Assembly (NCBI GenBank): GCA_905205975.1
Contig: CAJLFQ010000024.1
Location: 1-29,300 of the forward strand
Origin: an uncultured Eubacteriales bacterium
GTDB lineage: Bacteria > Bacillota > Clostridia > Oscillospirales > QAMX01
Direction of reading: 5' to 3'
DNA: 29,300 nt
Shown here piece by piece: positions 23,477 through 29,300 of this stretch (position 1 is its first letter; each line of letters opens with the position of its first letter). Below the pieces are notes generated by a model. It was not told where the DNA came from and did no database searches. It saw only the letters and a list, made by a program, of their open reading frames with translations. Position numbers and translations under genes: made by a program.

Positions 23477-24247
23477 ATGAAATATATGACCTACAACATC
23501 CGCAACATGAACGATGACCACGGCCCGCACGCATGGGACAACCGGAAGGAGCATCTGGCGGCGCTGATCGCCTGGCGTGCGCCGGACATTCTCTGCGTGC
23601 AGGAGGCCTTCTGGCCGCAGATGGTCTACCTCAAGGAACACCTGCCCGGCTATGATTTTTACGGCGTCGGCCGGGACGACGGCGACAAAGCAGGGGAATA
23701 TGCCGCCGTTTTCTACCGGACGGACCGCTTCACGCTGCTTGAGGGGCGCACCTTCTGGCTGAGCGAAACGCCCGATCGTCCTTCCCGCGGGTGGGACGCT
23801 TCTTTTCACAAGCGCATCTGCACGATTGCAGTGCTTGCCCCGTTGGACGGCGGAACCCCGATCTGCGTCGCGTCGCTCCATCTGGACAATGACGGTGCCG
23901 AAGCCCGCCGGCAGAGCGCGCTGCTGCTGCGCCGCGTCTTTACGCCCATCTCCGAGCAGTATCAGTGTTTTATCGCCGGCGACTACAACGCCGAGCCGTG
24001 CGACGAGCCTTTCCGCATCATGAACGAGCCGCCTTTTTACGACGCGCGGACAACGGCGGATGAATTTTCCGACTTTGAAACCTTCAACGGCTTCGCCATC
24101 GACCATGTGACGTTCGGCGCCGGGCCGATCGACCATATTTTCTACACCAAAGGCGCGCTCCGCCCGGTTTGCGCCGAAATTCTTACAACCAAACGCGGGG
24201 GCGATTTCCCGTCGGATCACTTCCCGCTGCTCTGTACGTTCGAATAA
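23477..24247 (+). CDS. Endonuclease/exonuclease/phosphatase-family hydrolase
   Basis: This 256-residue enzyme has all EEP motifs in order: N7 in TYNIRN, E43 in CVQEAF, H135 in SLHLDND, D169/N171 in AGDYNAEP, D219-H220 in IDHIF and D247-H248 in SDHFP. These form the Mg-dependent phosphodiester-cleaving site of the DNase I/exonuclease III/synaptojanin superfamily. Lack of a signal peptide points to a cytoplasmic substrate. The overall style resembles small secreted or cytosolic EEP proteins rather than ExoA, so the substrate may be a sugar- or lipid-phosphate instead of DNA. The ATG at 23477 has AGGAGG 10 bases upstream; an in-frame ATG at 23432 would overlap holA. Confidence 0.85.
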   Translation: MKYMTYNIRNMNDDHGPHAWDNRKEHLAALIAWRAPDILCVQEAFWPQMVYLKEHLPGYDFYGVGRDDGDKAGEYAAVFYRTDRFTLLEGRTFWLSETPDRPSRGWDASFHKRICTIAVLAPLDGGTPICVASLHLDNDGAEARRQSALLLRRVFTPISEQYQCFIAGDYNAEPCDEPFRIMNEPPFYDARTTADEFSDFETFNGFAIDHVTFGAGPIDHIFYTKGALRPVCAEILTTKRGGDFPSDHFPLLCTFE

Positions 24248-24248
24248 T

Positions 24249-24339
24249 TTCTCCCGCTCCATCCCATGTCCCTCCCCATCCCTCCATCCCTCCCTGTTTG
24301 CCGGCGGGAATGATTCTCCCTCCACTCCCGCCGGCAAAC
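24249..24339. other. Pyrimidine tract with minus-strand G4 motif, then a 14-bp hairpin
   Basis: The tract 24249-24295 is almost only C and T. Its complement has G runs at 24270-24272, 24274-24277, 24280-24282, 24288-24290 and 24292-24294, with loops of 1, 2, 5 and 1 bases, a canonical G-quadruplex motif. Directly after it GTTTGCCGGCGGGA (24296-24309) pairs perfectly with 24326-24339. No T run follows on either strand, so this is not a classical terminator, although it lies where one would be expected. Confidence 0.6.
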
Positions 24340-24372
24340 CAAAAAAATAAACAGTAAAGCGAGGTATACGTC

Positions 24373-26772
24373 ATGCTCCAATCCCTCCGGCACGAATGGA
24401 ACGACCCCCTGATTCCGGAACAGCTCCGCCTGTACCGCAGCATGGTCCTCGACAAGACCGAACCGCTGGACCGCCGCCTGACAATGGCGCCGTCATCGCT
24501 GCCGCTCGGCCGAATCACCTGTTCCGTCGCGACGTTCGGCGGCACGCTCTGGTTTGCCAACCCGGATTCCAACGTTTTGTGCCGCTGCAATCTGATCACC
24601 GGCGTCGTCGACGAGCTCCCGGCCATCACCAAAGGTCTGCCGGTTTTCGCAATGCATCACACCAAGAGCCGCCTCTGGATGGACTGCGGTGAGTGCGTTT
24701 ACAGCATGGATCTGCCGGACCCGCCTGCGCTGGCCATGCGCACAACGGCGCGCCAGAAAACACCGTACTACTTCCCGGCGGATTCCGATGAGATTCCGGC
24801 AAACATCCGGAAGCGCCTGACCGATTCCGCCGCTGTCCGCAAGGATGGGCTGATCAACGCCATCGGCGGCGTCGTAGCCGCCTCCGCGGATGCAACCGGG
24901 CGCTTCATCGCCCTGTCGAACGGCGTTATGCACATTTCCAGCGAAAAAATCTTTGACCGCCGCCGGGTGGAGCTGTACAACGGCGGGCGCTATCTCTTCG
25001 GCGGCGATGAAACGGTCTGCGGCGTCGCCCCGGACGGCGAAGGCGGCTTCTGGATCCAGAACGCAATGGGGTTCGTCCACATCGAACGCGGCAAGATGCG
25101 TCTCCGTGAAAAAGCCGACCTCTATAACACGCAGATGTGGCAGATGCACGCGGCGCGCGGTTCGCTCTGCGACGTTTTCTATACGGCGGAAAACTGCGGC
25201 AACGACGGCCTGCAGCCGACGCACCGCTATTCCACCAGCAACGACGCGCTTTGGTCTGTGCTGGCCGCCATCGGCGATGCGCAGCGCTACTCGGTGCTGA
25301 GCATGGAGGGCGACGTCGCCGGCGCACGCGACGCAAAGGCCAACTTCATGCGCGTGCTGTCGAACGTCCTGCTGCAAAGCCACATCCACCGCTTCGGCAA
25401 CGGCTTCACCTGCCGCGGCTATGTCTCCACGCGCGACAAATACTTCGTCCACGAAGGGCACATCGCAGTGAGCGGGCTCTGGCTCCGCTCCGGCGGCCAC
25501 GCGTCGGACGGCTCGCAGTTCTGCCGCGTCGAAGATACGGCGCTGGCGCGCGCCGGGCGCAACAACACGACCGGGCAGAACTTCCTGCTGACGCCGGAGG
25601 TGCAGGCCCGCTGCAATACCACCGCGACCCACATGGTCGAAGACGGCTTCCGCATGACGGTTCCGCAGCCTGCGGAAGTGCCGGAACAGCTGGCAAAGCT
25701 GTACCGCGAAGCCGACCCGTATCATCCGGATCTCTATCCGGCCAGCAGCGACGACGATATCATTTTCAAAACCGACACTTCTTCCGAAGAGGTCATTGCG
25801 GCATTCGTGCTGTACTATTTCGCATGGAAGCACTTCTTCCGCTATACCGCCGGGGCAGACGACCGCGCCATGCTGGCGCTCGTCCGTCAGACGGCACAGG
25901 CGACGCTGACGCACCTGCTCGACAACGGCTTCTGCCTGCGCGACGTCCACGGCAATCCGACGCAGTGGGGCAAGTGGTTTGTCGACTACTTCACCGATTG
26001 GGACGGCAAGGACAAGCCGTGGCGCCATCCCTCGTATGCTTACAGCGACGGCCCGCTCAACGCGGCCGAATGGATGTGCATCGTGCGCGTCTGCATGCAG
26101 CTGTTTGAACGCGCGCCGGGCTATGAAGCCATCTACCGCCGCGCCTCCGAAGAATACGAACGCTGCTACCAGGCGTTTGACGGCGTGACCAACGGCGCAG
26201 GCTATGCGTCGCTGCTCGGGCAATACCGTTCGCGCCTCGCCAAGCGCACCGAAGAACTGCTCGGAACATCTGACTATGTGGCCGGGCTGAACTATTCGGA
26301 CGAGGAGCTGGCCATTCTGGCATACTGGCCGCTGCTTGAGCTGGAACAGAACGAAGACCGTCACGCCATTCTGGCCGCCGGGCTGGACGAATGGTGGGAC
26401 AATATGCGCCGGGAAGAAAACCCCTTTTACAGCTTCCCGTATGCGGCCCTCCGCGGCAGCGACGGCGTCGACATCCGCGCCGGGATCGACTATCTGAACC
26501 GCCTGCCGCTTTCCCTGCGGGAGTTCCCGGTGACGAACAGCAGCCGGAACGACATCGTGATGATTCCGTCGGCTGACCCGGGTGAACCGGCGCAGGCAAA
26601 CCGCGTTCTGCCGGTTGACGAACGCCGGATGCACAAGGCGAATTCCTCGCCGTTTACAACCGACATCCCGGGTGAAGCGTCCGCTTCCCTGTACGATGCA
26701 GGCCGCGTCTTCTGCGGCAGCATCTTTACCCTGCCGTACTGGACGGCACGCTACTACGATCTGATGGGCTGA
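24373..26772 (+). CDS. Large protein of unknown function, propeller-like N-terminal part and helical C-terminal part
   Basis: This 799-residue predicted cytoplasmic protein has no signal peptide or membrane helix. Residues from about 45 to 260 show beta-rich repeats of propeller type (GGTLWFANPDSNVL, KSRLWMDCGECVYSM, GFWIQNAMGFVHIE). Residues 420-740 are helix-rich with aromatic clusters, for example VLYYFAWKHFFRYT, THLLDNGFCLRDVHGNPTQW, GKWFVDYFTDWDG and AEWMCIVRVCMQLFE, like the alpha/alpha toroids of carbohydrate-active enzymes. ENGF and HGNPTQW are striking but I cannot name the family. GAGG lies about 10 bases before the ATG. It is monocistronic, ended by a strong terminator. Confidence 0.7.
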   Translation: MLQSLRHEWNDPLIPEQLRLYRSMVLDKTEPLDRRLTMAPSSLPLGRITCSVATFGGTLWFANPDSNVLCRCNLITGVVDELPAITKGLPVFAMHHTKSRLWMDCGECVYSMDLPDPPALAMRTTARQKTPYYFPADSDEIPANIRKRLTDSAAVRKDGLINAIGGVVAASADATGRFIALSNGVMHISSEKIFDRRRVELYNGGRYLFGGDETVCGVAPDGEGGFWIQNAMGFVHIERGKMRLREKADLYNTQMWQMHAARGSLCDVFYTAENCGNDGLQPTHRYSTSNDALWSVLAAIGDAQRYSVLSMEGDVAGARDAKANFMRVLSNVLLQSHIHRFGNGFTCRGYVSTRDKYFVHEGHIAVSGLWLRSGGHASDGSQFCRVEDTALARAGRNNTTGQNFLLTPEVQARCNTTATHMVEDGFRMTVPQPAEVPEQLAKLYREADPYHPDLYPASSDDDIIFKTDTSSEEVIAAFVLYYFAWKHFFRYTAGADDRAMLALVRQTAQATLTHLLDNGFCLRDVHGNPTQWGKWFVDYFTDWDGKDKPWRHPSYAYSDGPLNAAEWMCIVRVCMQLFERAPGYEAIYRRASEEYERCYQAFDGVTNGAGYASLLGQYRSRLAKRTEELLGTSDYVAGLNYSDEELAILAYWPLLELEQNEDRHAILAAGLDEWWDNMRREENPFYSFPYAALRGSDGVDIRAGIDYLNRLPLSLREFPVTNSSRNDIVMIPSADPGEPAQANRVLPVDERRMHKANSSPFTTDIPGEASASLYDAGRVFCGSIFTLPYWTARYYDLMG

Positions 26773-26804
26773 GCCGCCCGCCGGATTGGGTGAACCCCTG
26801 TTTG

Positions 26805-26842
26805 AAAACGCCCCTGTTTGCTCCTGCAAACGGGGGCGTTTT
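26805..26842 (+). terminator. Terminator of the 799-residue protein gene
   Basis: A 17-bp stem with one T-G pair (26805-26821 with 26826-26842) and loop TCCT ends in TTTT. It sits 33 bases after the stop. Confidence 0.85.
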
Positions 26843-26879
26843 GCACGGCAGACGGCAAAAAAAGCGCGATGCAACCGCC

Positions 26880-26903
26880 AGTTGACAGATTTCCCGGTCA
26901 ACT
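26880..26903. promoter_or_regulatory. Inverted repeat, candidate operator ahead of the XRE regulator
   Basis: AGTTGAC and GTCAACT (26880-26886 and 26897-26903) flank a 10-base centre, an arrangement one helical turn apart that suits a dimeric HTH regulator. It lies just upstream of the likely promoter, so self-regulation is plausible but unproven. Confidence 0.5.
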
Positions 26904-26929
26904 CGCTGGTGCGCAACTGCAAAATATGG

Positions 26930-26935
26930 TATCCT
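26930..26935 (+). promoter_or_regulatory. Extended -10 of the XRE regulator gene
   Basis: TGGTATCCT gives an extended -10 at 26930-26935. No recognisable -35 is found at 17 bp, so the promoter may rely on the TG motif or an activator. Confidence 0.5.
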
Positions 26936-26984
26936 GAATGCGTCGGAAACATCCGGCACCAAATCAAACGGGAGGCAGAACAAT

Positions 26985-27974
26985 ATGATTCTCGCAGACA
27001 AAATCATCCAGTTGCGCAAGAAGGCAGGCTGGTCGCAGGAAGAGCTGGCCGAACAGCTCGGCGTCACACGGCAGTCGGTTTCCAAATGGGAAGGGGCGCA
27101 GTCCGTCCCGGATCTGGAAAAGGTGCTTCAGCTGAGCAGCCTGTTCCATGTGACGACGGACTATCTTTTGAAAGACGATGCAGAGGAAGCGGAAGCGGCG
27201 GCGGGTTCGCCGGATTCGGCGCTTCGCCGCGTGACCATGGAAGAGGCGTCGGCCTTTTTGCAGGCGCGGGCAAAAGCCGCCCCGAAAATCGCATGGGCGA
27301 CGTTCCTCTGTGTGATTTCGCCCGTTCTGCTCATCGTGCTGGCCGGGCTCGCAGACAATCCGCATACCGGGCTATCTGAAAATCTCGCCGCGGGGCTGGG
27401 GCTCTGCGCGTTGGTTTTGCTGGCCGCCGCAGGAACGGCGCTGTTCATCCTGGCGGGCACCGCATCCAAGCCGTTTGCCTTCCTTGAAAAAGAGCCGTTT
27501 GAAACGGCATACGGCGTTGACGGCATGGTGCGCGAACACCGCAAAGCCTTCCGCAGCCGGTATGTCCGCATGAACGCCATCGCCACCGTGATGTGCATCT
27601 GCTCGGTGATGCCGCTGCTGATCGCCGCCTGTCTGGAGCTGCCGGACGGCGTCGTTGCCGGCACGATCGGCCTGATGATGGTGATCGTCGCGTTTGCCTG
27701 CGTGCTGTTCATCGATGCCGGGGTGCGCAATGCCGCCATGGACAAGCTGCTCGAAGAAGAAGAGTTTACACGGACGCGCAAAGCAGGCAAAAACGGCTGG
27801 ATCGGCGCGTTCTCCGCGGCCTACTGGCTGGTGGTCACGGCGTTTTTCCTCTGCGTGCAGCAGGGCGTTTTTGCCATCCGGCTGGAGCGCACATGGCTGA
27901 TCTGGGCCGTCGCAGGGATCCTGTATGCCGCCGTTCTGGAAATCGTGCGTGCGATCGTAAACCGGAAGCAATAA
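26985..27974 (+). CDS. XRE-type HTH regulator fused to a six-helix membrane domain
   Basis: This 329-residue protein has an N-terminal Cro/C1 helix-turn-helix (residues 4-62; WSQEELAEQLGVTRQSVSKW is the classic recognition unit), a charged linker (63-100) and six probable transmembrane helices (about 101-122, 134-157, 196-218, 222-244, 273-295, 303-324). A DNA-binding domain attached to an integral membrane part suggests a membrane sensor that controls a nearby promoter. No transporter lies next to it, so the signal is unknown. GGAGG lies 8 bases ahead of the ATG. It is preceded by an inverted repeat and followed by a strong terminator. Confidence 0.9.
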   Translation: MILADKIIQLRKKAGWSQEELAEQLGVTRQSVSKWEGAQSVPDLEKVLQLSSLFHVTTDYLLKDDAEEAEAAAGSPDSALRRVTMEEASAFLQARAKAAPKIAWATFLCVISPVLLIVLAGLADNPHTGLSENLAAGLGLCALVLLAAAGTALFILAGTASKPFAFLEKEPFETAYGVDGMVREHRKAFRSRYVRMNAIATVMCICSVMPLLIAACLELPDGVVAGTIGLMMVIVAFACVLFIDAGVRNAAMDKLLEEEEFTRTRKAGKNGWIGAFSAAYWLVVTAFFLCVQQGVFAIRLERTWLIWAVAGILYAAVLEIVRAIVNRKQ

Positions 27975-27995
27975 CGCAGCCGCGATTCAAAGAAC

Positions 27996-28031
27996 CGCCG
28001 AACGTGGACCGGCCGCGTTCGGCGTTTTTTT
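27996..28031 (+). terminator. Terminator of the XRE regulator gene
   Basis: CGCCGAACG (27996-28004) pairs with CGTTCGGCG (28016-28024) and is followed by seven T residues. It starts 22 bases after the stop. Confidence 0.9.
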
Positions 28032-28070
28032 GTCATACGGCCGATTGCCGCTGTCTCTGTGCGCGCTGCC

Positions 28071-28099
28071 TCGACAGCCGGTGTGTTTTATGTTATAAT
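28071..28099 (+). promoter_or_regulatory. Promoter of the metallophosphoesterase gene
   Basis: TCGACA (28071-28076) and TATAAT (28094-28099) are 17 bp apart, with TGT before the -10. The leader is about 40 bases. Confidence 0.75.
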
Positions 28100-28146
28100 A
28101 TAGATTGCTGAATATGTTTGAATTCAACCCGAAAGGATCTGACAGC

Positions 28147-29052
28147 ATGGCACATTTTGACCTCCCCGAAAACAGAAAATTCCGAATCTGCCAGTTTACG
28201 GACATTCACCTCGAAGCAGACGAACGCTTTGCCCTTGCCGACAAAACGTATGCGCTGATTCGCCAGACCATCCGTGATACAAAACCGGATCTCATCACCA
28301 TCAGCGGCGATCTGGCATGGGGCGGCGCCGACCGGGAATCCATCGACACCCTCGTCGAGGAACTCGGCGCTTTCGATATTCCGTGGGCGCCGGTGCTGGG
28401 CAACCACGACGGCGAGCGTCTGGGCGACAAAGAAGAGGGCGGACGCAAAATCTTCGCCGAATTCCTCCTGAACCGCAGAAACTGCCTGTTTGAAATGGGG
28501 CCGGAATCCGTCGACGGCTGGGGCAACTATGTGATTACCGTCGGCGGCACCCCGGAAAAACCGGCGTGGGCGCTCTTCATGCTCGACTCCCACAGAGGAT
28601 CGTTTGCACGCAATCAGGTCAACTGGTACGCGGATACATCGGCTTCATTCGGACCCGGCCACAGCGAACTGGCCTTCTTCCATGTCCCGATCCCGGAATA
28701 TACCGAGGTCTGGGACTATGAACCCTGCAAGGGCTTCAACCAGGAGCGCGTCTGCGCCACCGACCTGAACGACGGACTTTTCTCCGCCATGGTTCGCGGC
28801 GGCGCCATGCGCGGCGTTTTCGTCGGCCATGACCACATCAACGACTATGAAGGCACGCTGCACGGCATCCGCCTCTGCTATGGCCGCGGCTCCGGCTATC
28901 AGTGCTACGGTCTGGAAGGGTTCGCACACGGCGCGCGCATCATCGACATCGGCGCCGAGCCGGACTTTGACACATCAATCTACCTCGAAACCGGCGAACA
29001 GTATGAACAGAAATTCCTCCGGAAACCGAAGCTCCGGAGAAAATGGGCGTGA
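28147..29052 (+). CDS. Calcineurin-like metallophosphoesterase
   Basis: This 301-residue protein carries the complete metallophosphoesterase signature: D19-x-H21 in FTDIHLE, GD at 54-55 in SGDLAW, GNHD at 85-88, His in FFHVPIPEY and GHDH in VFVGHDHIND. It resembles the purple acid phosphatase-like (DCR2/PHM27-type) branch, where YWAG or similar follows the GHDH. The substrate is unknown and there is no signal peptide. The ATG at 28147 has AAAGGA about 9 bases upstream; an in-frame ATG at 28105 is too close to the promoter start and lacks a ribosome binding site. It is transcribed alone. Confidence 0.88.
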   Translation: MAHFDLPENRKFRICQFTDIHLEADERFALADKTYALIRQTIRDTKPDLITISGDLAWGGADRESIDTLVEELGAFDIPWAPVLGNHDGERLGDKEEGGRKIFAEFLLNRRNCLFEMGPESVDGWGNYVITVGGTPEKPAWALFMLDSHRGSFARNQVNWYADTSASFGPGHSELAFFHVPIPEYTEVWDYEPCKGFNQERVCATDLNDGLFSAMVRGGAMRGVFVGHDHINDYEGTLHGIRLCYGRGSGYQCYGLEGFAHGARIIDIGAEPDFDTSIYLETGEQYEQKFLRKPKLRRKWA

Positions 29053-29102
29053 GCTCTGCCTGCGCCATTCCATTTACCTGTGACGCATGCAGCAGGTCGA
29101 TG

Positions 29103-29284
29103 TAGGAGGATCCCCGAACTTTGCCTGCGGGCGGCAAGTGGGGCTCTCGGAGCAGCCCCAAACTTTGACCTCATCCGGCGAGTGGGGCTCTCGGAGCAGC
29201 CCCGAACTTTGCCCGCAGGCGGCGAGTGGGGCTCTCGGTGGATCTCCGAACTTCGACCTCATCCGGGTTCGCTTCGCTCACCCA
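29103..29284. repeat. Tandem 44-bp repeat array with A-B-A-B alternation
   Basis: Three full 44-bp units (29116-29159, 29160-29203, 29204-29247) are flanked by a partial tail (29103-29115) and a partial fourth unit (29248-29284). All share RAACTTYG at the start and GTGGGGCTCTCGG in the second half. Units 1 and 3 carry GCC(T/C)GC(G/A)GGCGGC, while units 2 and 4 carry GACCTCATCCGG, so the true period is 88 bp. Units 1 and 2 hold the hairpin GGGGCT/AGCCCC. No open frame with a ribosome binding site runs through it. The array starts 50 bases after the phosphoesterase stop. Confidence 0.8.
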
Positions 29285-29300
29285 CCTTCCCCTGCTCAGG
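29284..29300. repeat. Start of a dispersed hairpin repeat, cut by the window edge
   Basis: CCTTCCCCT-GCTC-AGG is the first arm and loop of a hairpin that the window end truncates. It matches the CCCCT-TCTC-AGGGGAAGG hairpin at 18516-18533. Confidence 0.45.

Noticed and set aside
24296..24339. Standard intrinsic terminator for the EEP gene
   Set aside because: The 14-bp stem is perfect but is followed by an A run on the plus strand and no T run on either strand, so it was listed as an unusual structure instead.
26881..26887. TTGACA at 26882 as the -35 of the XRE gene
   Set aside because: The only good -10 (26930) is more than 40 bp away, so the hexamer was interpreted as part of the inverted repeat.
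24493..26967. Open frame of over 800 codons on the minus strand across the 799-residue gene
   Set aside because: It is a low-complexity antisense shadow without a ribosome binding site, overlapping the terminator and the next promoter region.
29103..29284. CRISPR array
   Set aside because: The 44-bp units are contiguous with no variable spacers; the alternation comes from two unit variants, not from unique spacers. No cas genes are present.

Overview
The window reads as a G+C-rich Clostridia chromosome segment, most likely from a gut-type Oscillospirales/Ruminococcaceae relative. Evidence: Gram-positive infC-rpmI-rplT and comEC-holA blocks, a class II GalT typical of Firmicutes, YdbS/YdbT-type PH proteins, an ECF-type S component, a class B sortase with a sortase-anchored surface protein, strong purine-rich ribosome binding sites and sigma-A promoters with 17-18 bp spacers. 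I found no tRNA, rRNA, CRISPR array, complete insertion sequence or prophage module. The taxonomic call is inference from gene style only.

Layout. 1-800: a small DUF4190-type membrane protein, then a terminator whose loop appears to have been invaded by a 67-bp IS3-like terminal-repeat element. 795-3271 (minus): ECF S-component-like protein, YdbS-like and YdbT-like PH-domain membrane proteins, in one operon behind a consensus promoter. 3496-7477 (plus): a ThyX-like/phage-type unknown protein, a PHP phosphoesterase, then galE-galT of the Leloir pathway (no galK in the window). 7650-11736 (minus): a vWA/MucBP-type surface protein followed by its probable class B sortase. 12002-13176 (minus): infC-rpmI-rplT, with an AUC start codon on infC and a long attenuator leader. 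13477-14949 (minus): a D,D-carboxypeptidase-family protein lacking the catalytic serine. 15239-16954 (plus): a TIM-barrel, glycoside-hydrolase-like protein. 17159-19404 (plus): a beta-propeller lipoprotein and a Nif3/DUF34 protein. 19392-19979 (minus): an unknown protein. 20158-24247 (plus): comEC, holA and an endonuclease/exonuclease/phosphatase-family enzyme. 24373-26772 (plus): a 799-residue unknown protein. 26985-27974 (plus): an XRE regulator fused to a six-helix membrane domain. 28147-29052 (plus): a calcineurin-like phosphoesterase. 29103-29300: a tandem 44-bp repeat array running into a hairpin that resembles an intergenic element at about 18.5 kb.

Themes. Most genes are housekeeping or ordinary accessory genes and I do not see one clear new defence or mobile system. 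The most unusual items are: an element nested exactly in a terminator loop with a probable target duplication; two proteins whose catalytic signatures are eroded while the reading frame is intact (the S11 peptidase homologue and the ComEC metallo-beta-lactamase-like domain); a Cys/His-rich insertion directly after the metal-binding motif of the surface vWA domain; and an alternating A-B-A-B tandem repeat at the right edge. All functional claims rest on motif recognition by eye, without database searches.
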